Below, piece after piece: positions 42,759 to 51,800 of a DNA stretch of 64,000 nucleotides. The notes beneath the pieces were generated by a model. The model was not told where the DNA came from. It saw nothing but the letters and a program-made list of their open reading frames with translations, and made no database searches. Position 1 is the first letter of the stretch. Each line of letters begins with the position of its first letter. A program made the position numbers and the translations under genes. The stretch comes from an uncultured Oscillospiraceae bacterium (GTDB taxonomy: Bacteria; Bacillota; Clostridia; Oscillospirales; Oscillospiraceae), in contig CAJUOT010000001.1 of NCBI GenBank assembly GCA_910588135.1, positions 50,273 to 114,272 of the forward strand. The letters are read 5' to 3'.

Positions 42759-43097
42759 ATGGGCGACAAAGTAATTGAGGATCGCGCTGTACAGGCCGAG
42801 GGAGCAGGCGCCAGAAAGAAGCCTGGACGCAGGCCCATGACTCCTGAAGAAAAGATGGCCGCGGCACAGGCGCGGGCGGCAGAGAAGGAAAAGGCCAGCA
42901 ACCTCAAACCGGAACTGTTCATACAGTACCAAGGTGAGGAAACGGATTTGGACACGCTGGTTGAACTGGCAAAAACACATTTTCGAGCTGAAAAAAAGCG
43001 CACCCCGGTCACTGGGCTGAGGCTGTATATCAAACCGGAAGAACGCACAGCCTATTACGTCGTCAATGACAAGTACAAAGGACAGGTTTCATTTTAA
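42759..43097 (+). CDS. DUF6465 family protein, 112 aa
   Basis: ATG with TTGGAGGGAAATCACG upstream. A basic Ala-rich N-terminal half (PMTPEEKMAAAQARAAEKEK) precedes a conserved C-terminal domain (KPELFIQYQGEETDLDTLVE, PVTGLRLYIKPEERTAYYVV), the DUF6465 pattern. Function unknown. It is separated from the XRE gene by the operator region and followed by a strong terminator. Confidence 0.8.
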   Translation: MGDKVIEDRAVQAEGAGARKKPGRRPMTPEEKMAAAQARAAEKEKASNLKPELFIQYQGEETDLDTLVELAKTHFRAEKKRTPVTGLRLYIKPEERTAYYVVNDKYKGQVSF

Positions 43098-43107
43098 CCA
43101 CAGCGGA

Positions 43108-43149
43108 AGATGCGCCCCGGCTGTATAAGCCGGGGCGCATCTTTGTATT
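43108..43149 (+). terminator. Strong rho-independent terminator
   Basis: AGATGCGCCCCGGC (43108-43121) pairs with GCCGGGGCGCATCT (43129-43142), then TTGTATTT. It ends the DUF6465 transcript and lies at the convergent end of the reverse-strand operon. Confidence 0.85.
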
Positions 43150-43577
43150 TAGGGCGCTTTGACCGTGTTGGTTGTGACAGTGCGGCTGTCGGTCACACCG
43201 TCAATCGTGGCAAAGACGGTGACCTCGGCATAGTAGGAGGTGCCCGAGGTGCCGGTGTAGGTGTAAGAATTTCTGTGACTCATAACGCCTGAGTCAGTAA
43301 ATCCGTTCAGATTTGTTGCCGTTATTGTGGTGACATAGCTCCCGCCTGATTTGTATATTTTCATGGAAGAAACGCCCACAGAATCCGCAATGGTGTTTGC
43401 TGCGACGTCATAGGTTATTACGATCTTTCCTGTACTATTCCCCTTTGTAATAATTGCACTATATGCGTTGAGGGTTGGACTGGCCCTCAATGTAGATGCA
43501 TACACTGCTGTTCCGCCCAAAACGCCCAACGCAAGGGCAAGGAATAGCGCAATTGACATAATGCGAATTTTTTTCAT
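43149..43577 (-). CDS. Small secreted protein of unknown function, 142 aa
   Basis: ATG at 43577 with GGAGGTTAACGAC upstream. A signal peptide (MKKIRIMSIALFLALALGVL, to about residue 28) is followed by a Thr/Ser-rich beta-strand domain with regular GKIVITYDVAAN and TSYYAEVTVFATIDGV strands, like a small immunoglobulin-type fold. It is immediately downstream of the anti-sigma gene and so would be made with it under the ECF-type promoter. No LPXTG or membrane anchor is present. Confidence 0.6.
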   Translation of the reverse strand: MKKIRIMSIALFLALALGVLGGTAVYASTLRASPTLNAYSAIITKGNSTGKIVITYDVAANTIADSVGVSSMKIYKSGGSYVTTITATNLNGFTDSGVMSHRNSYTYTGTSGTSYYAEVTVFATIDGVTDSRTVTTNTVKAP

Positions 43578-43581
43578 GTCG

Positions 43582-44493
43582 TTAACCTCCAATGGAATCT
43601 ATCATGTGTTTCATCTCGTTGATGTCGAGTTCTCCCCAAATTCTGTACAATGTGGTGCTATCGCTGAAAGTTGCCGTAGTCATTTCTGCATTTATAAAAA
43701 TATAGTAGGTTTTCCCATTGCTCAGATAATCTTCAACTGATCCAGATTCAATTTCAAAAGTCAGTGGGTCAATATAGTTGTTTTGATTATATTGATCCAA
43801 CCTTATAGAAAATGCATTCTTTGCTCCATTCATCAAAGTAATATCTATTGAAAGCCCCAGCGCATCCTCTGAGGTTTTCACGCTTGCCACATTGTAACCA
43901 TCTGGATACCACGTCGGCGTAAACTCGCCCAAAATGCCCTGTGTATCCAATACTTCTTGGATGGTATCGTGTAACGCCTCACAGTAGGTCGGCTCCGCAG
44001 ACCAGGTCTCGAAATGAAACGTATCGTCTGTCCAGCGGGCCAGGGCGCCAAACACATCGGCTCCCGCCGCCTGGGCCCCAACCATCAGCGCCATGCAAAG
44101 AACAACGGCGGCGGCCATGACTGCAATAGTACGCCCCACCCTTTGGAAAGAAAACCTTCTGGGTTTGTCCACTGTGGGTTCAGCCAATAACGCTGGCCCA
44201 TCCCCGACGGAGGGAACTGAAGCAGGCCCTTCCAATGCCGATGGCAAGAGCGCTCCCTCATCCGGCATATTATGGTACATCATCTGGAGCTCATCCCATG
44301 CGGCGTCTACGTCCGGCAGACGCCCCGTGGGGTTTTCCTTTTCCCTCGCAACGACCTCCTCCACAACTGTATCAAACAGCAGCTCCACATCATCGGGATC
44401 GCCGCTGAGTTTCAATAGAGCCTCTAATTCTTCCATGGACAAACGTTCTAAAAATTTCAACTCGCTTTTCAGCGGGTTGTGCTGCTCGTCCAT
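43582..44493 (-). CDS. Anti-sigma factor-like membrane protein (DUF4367-like)
   Basis: ATG at 44493 with GAAGGAGGTGCAAGG upstream; a longer frame lacks a site. The N-terminal 115 residues are acidic and cytosolic, a transmembrane helix (IAVMAAAVVLCMALMVGAQA) spans the membrane near 125-145, and the extracellular part (PTWYPDGYNVASVKTSEDAL) resembles DUF4367 domains of anti-sigma factors. With the ECF sigma gene just upstream it should hold the sigma factor until a signal is sensed outside. A promoter-like sequence shared with the Rhs gene lies between it and the sigma gene. Confidence 0.75.
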   Translation of the reverse strand: MDEQHNPLKSELKFLERLSMEELEALLKLSGDPDDVELLFDTVVEEVVAREKENPTGRLPDVDAAWDELQMMYHNMPDEGALLPSALEGPASVPSVGDGPALLAEPTVDKPRRFSFQRVGRTIAVMAAAVVLCMALMVGAQAAGADVFGALARWTDDTFHFETWSAEPTYCEALHDTIQEVLDTQGILGEFTPTWYPDGYNVASVKTSEDALGLSIDITLMNGAKNAFSIRLDQYNQNNYIDPLTFEIESGSVEDYLSNGKTYYIFINAEMTTATFSDSTTLYRIWGELDINEMKHMIDSIGG

Positions 44494-44654
44494 CCTTGCA
44501 CCTCCTTCTTCGTTTATTTTTCGGGCTCCGGGCTTTTGATACAGCATTTTATTGAACGAACCAGGGCTGAAACAACCTTCAGGAGAAAGGCTGGAACCGG
44601 GCAGGTGCTCAGAGAATTTCAACTTGCGCACTGACGCGCGGCCCGTCCTCTTTC

Positions 44655-44698
44655 CCCTCTACTATATATATGTACTCAGGGTGCTGATTTTCGACATC
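44655..44698 (-). promoter_or_regulatory. Candidate ECF-sigma promoter upstream of the anti-sigma gene
   Basis: Read on the minus strand: GTCGAAAA (from 44696), then CCTGAGTACATA and TATAGTAGAGG. The same order and spacing recur at 45765-45807 before the Rhs gene, which points to a common sigma factor. Confidence 0.55.
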
Positions 44699-44713
44699 AT
44701 TTTTGAAAAATTA

Positions 44714-45223
44714 TTATTTTATTTTTTGACCCTCTCCGTCCCACTGCTCCCTCAGCTTCTTGAGGATCCGTTCCACCCGTTTCCGGCAGGCCCCTTCCGT
44801 CAGGTCAAGATCCGCCGCAACTTCGCGGTACGGCTCCCCCTCCATAAAAATCCGCCTGATAAGCAAAAACTCCTGGTCAGTCAGGAGTTCGGCACAGTGG
44901 GCAGAAGGGGCATCAATGCCTCCATAATGATCAGGGGCAGAGAGAGAAAGGCTGGGGTCGTCTAAAAATGTTGTGACCGCCGCGCGTCCCCTTTTCACCT
45001 TGTTGAAATTCTGCGCTTTCTTCCTGATGACGGCCTTGATCCACCCCAGATGGTTTTCGCTGGCGTAGAATTGATCGATCTTGACCAAGGCGGTGAGAAA
45101 CGCCTCCTGTGTGATTTCCTTTGCGTCGTCCCAATTTTTCAGAAAGCGGTACGCAAATCCAACCAGCGTTTGAACATATGCCCGGTAAAACTCCTCAAAG
45201 AACGCCTCCTCTTCTTTTGTCAT
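44714..45223 (-). CDS. ECF-type RNA polymerase sigma factor
   Basis: 169 residues with sigma region 2 (FFEEFYRAYVQTLVGFAYRF, DDAKEITQEAFLTALVKIDQ) and region 4 (EPYREVAADLDLTEGACRKR) HTH motifs and no region 1 or 3, as in extracytoplasmic function sigma factors. It would drive transcription from its own promoters when released by the anti-sigma encoded next to it. The conserved sequence found before the anti-sigma and Rhs genes is the best candidate for its target. Confidence 0.85.
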   Translation of the reverse strand: MTKEEEAFFEEFYRAYVQTLVGFAYRFLKNWDDAKEITQEAFLTALVKIDQFYASENHLGWIKAVIRKKAQNFNKVKRGRAAVTTFLDDPSLSLSAPDHYGGIDAPSAHCAELLTDQEFLLIRRIFMEGEPYREVAADLDLTEGACRKRVERILKKLREQWDGEGQKIK

Positions 45224-45255
45224 CGCTATCTCACCCTTCCTGTTTTCTCTGAAGC

Positions 45256-45612
45256 CTATTTGCTTTTCTTTGCAGGAGGTTTGGGATCGCCGTACTCAAA
45301 TAACCACGCCCGGATAATTGGTTCCAGGTAGGCAAGCGATTCAGATGACTGGCCGTTTAGCATACTATTGATGCTGCCGAGGCTGGAAGCGCTTCCTTCC
45401 GGCTGGAGCAAAGTATCCACGCTGACAGAGAAGATTGCCGCAAACGTACAGAGCAGCTCAACCCCGACCATCCGCTTTCCGCCTTCAATATTCGTAATGG
45501 CGGAAGCGTCCCGGTCAACCATCTCGGCCAATTGGGCCTGTGAAAACCCGGCTTTGAGGCGAAACCTGCGGACGTTATGGCCAATTACTTTTTTCAGTTC
45601 CTCGTTCGCCAT
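45256..45612 (-). CDS. XRE-family transcriptional regulator, 118 aa
   Basis: The N-terminal HTH (KVIGHNVRRFRLKAGFSQAQ, LAEMVDRDASAITNIEGGKR) is a standard XRE/Cro fold; the C-terminal 55 residues are acidic and may sense a ligand or oligomerise. It lies 33 bp beyond the sigma gene and is transcribed in the same direction. Its targets are unknown, though the Rhs promoter region is only 150 bp away. Confidence 0.8.
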   Translation of the reverse strand: MANEELKKVIGHNVRRFRLKAGFSQAQLAEMVDRDASAITNIEGGKRMVGVELLCTFAAIFSVSVDTLLQPEGSASSLGSINSMLNGQSSESLAYLEPIIRAWLFEYGDPKPPAKKSK

Positions 45613-45764
45613 ATGCGTCCTCCACTTTGCTTACTTGAAATAATTATATTGTATATTGGAAACAAATTGGAGAGCGTATCAGGACATCTTTTATATCTGT
45701 ATTAGAAATAAAATCCCGAAATATGGAATTTGAATGAGGGCCCCAAAAAAATTTTTTGGAAATT

Positions 45765-45807
45765 TTGTCGAAAAACGGCATCCTGAGTACATAAGTATTA
45801 TAGAGGG
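45765..45807 (+). promoter_or_regulatory. Candidate ECF-sigma promoter of the Rhs gene
   Basis: TTGTCGAAAA, then CCTGAGTACATA and TATAGAGG, lie about 90 bp before the Rhs start codon. Identical blocks and spacing to the site before the anti-sigma gene. Confidence 0.6.
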
Positions 45808-45892
45808 ATCTGAAAGGAGTGGCGCTATGCAGAGATGAAATTTGCCCGAAGCTGCGCAGACGCAAAAAATTTTACGAAAGGAATGCCTGCAA

Positions 45893-48800
45893 ATGAAACG
45901 TCAAAAAAGATTGTCCAGAGTGATCTCCCTGCTGCTGACCCTTGTGCTGGTGGTGGGCCTCCTGCCTACCCAGGCCCTGGCGCTGGGCTCCTACGGCGAG
46001 CCGCCCGACCAAGTCGCCTTTAAGGTCATGCGCATGGACGGAGTTCGAACAGTGAAACCCATTTCCATGTACCACTACGATACAAAGAAAAATGACCTTC
46101 ACCGGCCTGTAGACTTGAACTATTCCGGGTCATGGATCCAGCTGACGTATGTGATCGCAAGGTCACAGCCCGTCAGTTTGGAGCTATACAAGCTCAATGG
46201 CGCTCCACCCGCTGAAGGTTCCATGATCCTTGACTATGCGCAAAATGCGGATGAGATGGAAGAATTTCTGGGTGACCGCATCGGCTACCTGCACGGCATT
46301 CGCGTTACGGATAATGTTGTGCCTCTTGAGCCGGGCGGGGACATATACACGGATCCGCAGGTTGGCTGGAGGGACATTGACCGGGATACATGGGTAAGCA
46401 TCCTGAACGATGCCATTTTGGAACACTCCCGCCCCGCCGAGACCATGAAGGACATCTATGCCTTCGGATATCAAGGTGATCGGTTTGAAGGGTTGGATGC
46501 CGCCCAGGCAGATGAGGCTGGCGATGATGAACAGGAAGCCGATGGCCCCGCTCCCATTGAGAGTGAGCCCCCGGTTGAGGAGAGCCAGCCTCCCGAGGAA
46601 CCGCCTGTGGAGGAACTGCCGCCTGTTACGGATGAATCCACTGAGGATGACCAAACCTCCGGCGACAGCCAGGATACCGGCAGCGATCAGTCTGCCGACG
46701 ATAGCCAGTCCACTGGGGATAACCAGTCCGGCGACGATGTCCAGGATGTCGGCGGCGATCAGTCTGCCGATGCTGACCAACCCGCTGACGATGGACAGCC
46801 TGTTGATGGCGGGGCCCCCGAAGATAGCGGCGAACCTGCTGGGGACGGTCAGGAGCCCGACGATCCCAATGTGGATCCTGAGCCTGTAGTTACCGATGAC
46901 CTCACCGGCATCCCCGACCCCGAGCCCACAGACACTCCTGACCCCGAGCCCACAGACACTCCTGATCCCGAACCCACGGATACCCCCGATCCTGAGCCCA
47001 CGGACAGCCCCGAACCCGAACCTACGGAAAGCCCGGAGCCGTCTGAGGAGCCGGAACCCCCTGCCGTTGAAATTGGAAACGAGGCCGACGTTTTAGGCGC
47101 GGAGTCTTCCTTCTTCTCCGCAGGTGTCTCGGATACGAATATCCAGAATTTCCTTCTCTGGGACGGCAGTATCGTGCGTGAGGAGGGCGGCACCCCCGAG
47201 AAATATGAGTTTGAGGACGGCTATTATGTGGTCGTGATGACCCCCACCACGAAGAAAAACGCCGTCTATAACAGCTTCCTTGCCTTTGAGGTAAAGGGCA
47301 GCGACAGCAATGTGGACTCCTTCGACAGCATTGACAGCTACGACGAGCTGAAGGAGATCCGCGATGAGCTGGCCATGCCCGGTGATCCTGTGGATCTGCT
47401 CACCGGCAGCTTCACCTGGAACTACACCGATTTCGCCCTGTACGGCGAGAACGACTTGAAGTTCACCCGGTACTATGAGTCCGTTAAAGCCGACAAGAAC
47501 TATGGCCTGGGCAATGGCTGGACATCCAACTTTACCTATGCCCTGGAATTCGGCGACCTATACGCCCAAGTCACCTTGCCCCAGGGCACGGAGCTGTTCT
47601 TCGACCTGGACTTTGACGGCAGCTACGCCAGCTGCGGCGACTACTCCCTGGAGTGGGCGGGCGGCAGCTACATCATGAAGGACAAGGCCGGGAACCAGTA
47701 CTGCTTCACCCCGGACGGACAGATCCAGTACATCGCCTATGTCAACGGGGACGTGGCCAGCTTTACCTACACCGGGGACAAGCTCGCCAGCGTGTCCAGC
47801 GACACCGGCAGCTTCACCTTTACCTATAACGGCAGCGGCAACCTGGCCTCCGTCACCGACAGCGTGGGCCGTACCGTCACCCTGTCCTACGAGGGCGACC
47901 TGCTCACCGCCGCCGAGAACCCCGATGGGGACAGCCTGCGCTACACCTACGACGGCAGCGGCTATCTGGCCACGGTGGCCAACTTCAAGGGCGACGTCTA
48001 CGTGGAGAATACCTATGACGGCGCGGGCCGCGTGACCCACCAGTACGCCGCGGACTTCGGCACCTTCGATTTTACCTATGATTTCGATGGCCGCCATAAC
48101 GTCTGCACCGGGACAGACGGCTACTTCCTGGAGATATACTACGATGAGGTAGGCCGTATCCTCTCCTCCACCGACGCCCAGGGCACCCGGCGCGTCACCT
48201 ACAACGATTTCAACCAGGTGACCAGCCGCACCGACCGGGAGGGCAATACCACCTCCTATGAGCACGACGACGCCGGGAACATCTCCCAGGTGACCTATGC
48301 CGACGGCACCTCGGAGCGCTTCACCTATGACAGCAACCGCATGGTCACCTCCGTGCGGGATCGCAACGGCGCCACCGCCAGCTACACCTACGACGCCAAC
48401 GGCCATATGACCAGCTTCACCGATGGCCGGGGCAATACCAGCACCTTTGTCTACGCGGACGGCAACCTGACCTCCGCCACCGATGCCAACGGCGCGGTGA
48501 CCACCTATACCTATGACCGGGCGGGCAACCGCACCTCCATGACGGACTCCGAGGGGAACGTCACCCGGTACGCTTACGATGAGCAGGGCCGCCTGACCAC
48601 CGTGACCGACGCCCAGGGCAACGTCACCGCCTATGAGTACACCGAGGCGGGCAAGCTGGTGAAGATCACCGACGCCCAGGGCAGCGTCCAGTCCTTCACC
48701 GTAGACGGCAACGGCTTCAACTCCAGCCAGTCCGACTGGATGGGCAGCGTGACCCGCTACACCCGGGACGTCCAAAATAACGTCACTTCCGTCACCGACC

Positions 48801-51800
48801 CGCTGGGGGCCGTGACCACCTACACCTACGACGACCGGGGCAACCGGGTGACCGCCACCGACGCCAACGGCAACACCACCCGCTATGCCTATGACGCGGC
48901 GGGCCGCATGGTCTCCATGACGGACGCGGCGGGCAATACCTGGCGCTATGCCTACAACCGGAACGGCCAGACGGTGTCCATCACCGATCCCGCCGGCGGC
49001 GTCACCGCCACCTCCTATGACAACGCCACCCGGACGTCGTCTTCCACCACGCCCAACGGCGGCGTCACCCGGTACGCCTATGACGGCGTGGGCAACGTCA
49101 CCCGTGAGACCGACGCCCTGGGCAAGACCACCTCCCGCTCCTACGACGCCAACGGGAACCTGGTCTCTGTTACCGACCGCACCGGGGCCACCACCACCTA
49201 CGCCTACGACGCCGAGAACCGGCTGGTGAGCTCCACCGACGCCAAGGGGCAGACCACCACCTACACTTACGACAGCCTGGGCCGGATGACCAAGTCCGTC
49301 ACCCCCGGCAAGGCGGAGAGCTCCACGGAGTACGACAGCCTGGGCCAGGCCACCAAGACCACCGACGCCAGGGGCTTCGCCACCGGGTATGCCTATGACA
49401 AGCTGGGCCGGGTCACCCAGGTGACCTATGCCGACGGCACCACCGTGGGCTATACCTACGACGCCAACGGCCAAGTGCTCTCTGCCACCGACCAGCTGGA
49501 GGGCGTCACCAGCTATACTTATGACGCCGCTGGCCGTCTGCTCACCGCCACCGATCCCATGGGCGGGGTCACCGCTTACACCTACGACAGCATGGGGAAT
49601 GTGCTCACCATCACCGACCCCATGGGCTTCGTCACTGCCTACACCTACAATTCCCTGAACAAGGTTGCCACCGCCACCGACGCGGAGGGCGGCGTGGTCA
49701 GCTATGCCTATGACAGCATGGGCCGGGTGGCCTCCGTCACCGACGCCGAGAAGGGCACCACCAGCTACCAGTACGACGGCGACGGCAACCTCACCCGCGT
49801 CACTGACGCCGAGGGCGGCGTGACCGTCTACGCCTACGACCTGCTGGACCGGCATACCGGCATGACCGACGCCCGGGGCAATACCTGGACGTATGCCTAC
49901 GACGGCGAGGGCCGCCTGGTGTCCACCAAAGATCCGCTGAACTACAGCACCTCCAAGACCTATGACGCCATCGGCCAGCTGGTCCGTGAGACCGACGCCA
50001 ACGGCAACGTCTGGGCCTATGAGTATGACGCGGACGGCCACATGACCGGCAAAACTGACCCGCTGGGCAGCAAGACCACCTATACCTATGACCCCAACGG
50101 CAACCTGCTGAGCGCCACCACCGCCCTGGGGCTGAAAACCTCCCACGTGTACGACTCCATGGGCCGGGTGACCTCCACCGCCGACCCCATGGGCCATACC
50201 GTTACCTTCCTGTACGATGCCAAGGGTCGGCTGGTGGGCCTCACCAACAAGGACGGCACCGAGGTGGCCATCACCTATGACGCCAACGGCAACGTGCTCA
50301 CTGTGACAGACGAGGAGGGCTATGTGGTCTCCTACGTCTACGACAAGGACGGCCGCATGACCCAGCTCACCAACGCCCGGGGCTTCAAGACCGCCTACGC
50401 CTACGACAAGGTGGGCAACCTGGTGCAGGTGACCAACGCCATGGACGGCGTCACCGCCTATGTCTACGACAGGAACGGCAACCTGCTCTCCGAGACCAAC
50501 ACGGACGGCGGCGTCACCCGCTATACCTACGACAAGCTGAACCGGGTGACCTCCATCACCGACCCCGAGGGGGCCGTGACCCGGGTGGAGTACGACGCCA
50601 ACAGCAACATCACCAAGGTGGTGCAGGCCGACGGCAAGTCCATCACCTATTCCTACGACGCCCGCAACCAGCTCACCAGCTATGTGGACCCCGAGGGGTA
50701 CACCTTCTCCTTCACCTACGATGGGAACGGCAGCATCACCTCCTCCACCGACGGCAACGGCAATACCACCCGCTATACCTACGACGGGCTGGACCGGATC
50801 ACCCAGCGCACCGACGAGGAGGGCGGCGTGGCCACCCAGACCTTCGACGCCGACGGCCGCCTGATCAAGACGGTGGACGAGGAGGGCGCCGAGACCAGCT
50901 ATGTCTACGATGGCTGCGGCCGGGTGGTGAAGATGACCGACGCCCTGGGCAACTCCACCACCTATACCTACGATGAGCTGGACCGGCTGCTCACCGCCAC
51001 CGATGCCAGGGGCGGCGTGACCGCCTACACCTACACCGACCGGGGCGACGTGGCCACCGTCACCGACGCCGAGGGGTATGTGACCTCCTACGAGTACGAC
51101 GGCAATCAGAACCTGGTGAAGCTGACCACCCCGGACGGCGTGACCACCTATGAGTACGACCCGCTGGACCGGCTGATCAAGACCACCACCCCGGACGGCA
51201 AGAGCGAGCACATCACCTACAACGGCGAGGGCGACGTGACCTCCAGGACGGACAAGGCGGGCCACAAGACCAGCCATGTGCTGGACGCCTGCGGGCGGAT
51301 CGTGGAGACCATCGACGCTTTGGGCAATTCCACCCTGTTCGAGTACGACCCCATGGGCCGCCTGACCAAGACCTCCCTCCACCGGGTGGACGCCCAGGAC
51401 AAGGCGGACGAGTGGGAGATCACCCTCTATGAGTACGACGGCCGCGGCCTGGTCACCAAGGAGACCAACGCCCTGGGCGGCGTCACCGCCTACACCTACG
51501 ACGGCAACGGCAACCTGGTGTCCAAGACGGACGCCGACAACTACGTGACAAAATATACCTACAATGCCCTGGACTTTGTGACCCAAATCAACTATAATGG
51601 TGGCAAGCAGGCCTCCTACCGCTACAACAAGGTGGGCGAGCTGGTGGAGCTGGAGGACTGGACGGGCACCACCTCCTTCGAGGTGGACCTGCTCCGGCGC
51701 ATCACCCAGGTCACCGACCGCAAGGGCAATGTGGTGGAGTACGGCTATGACGAGGTGGGCAACCAGGTGTCCATGGACTACCCGGACGGCACCGGGGTGG

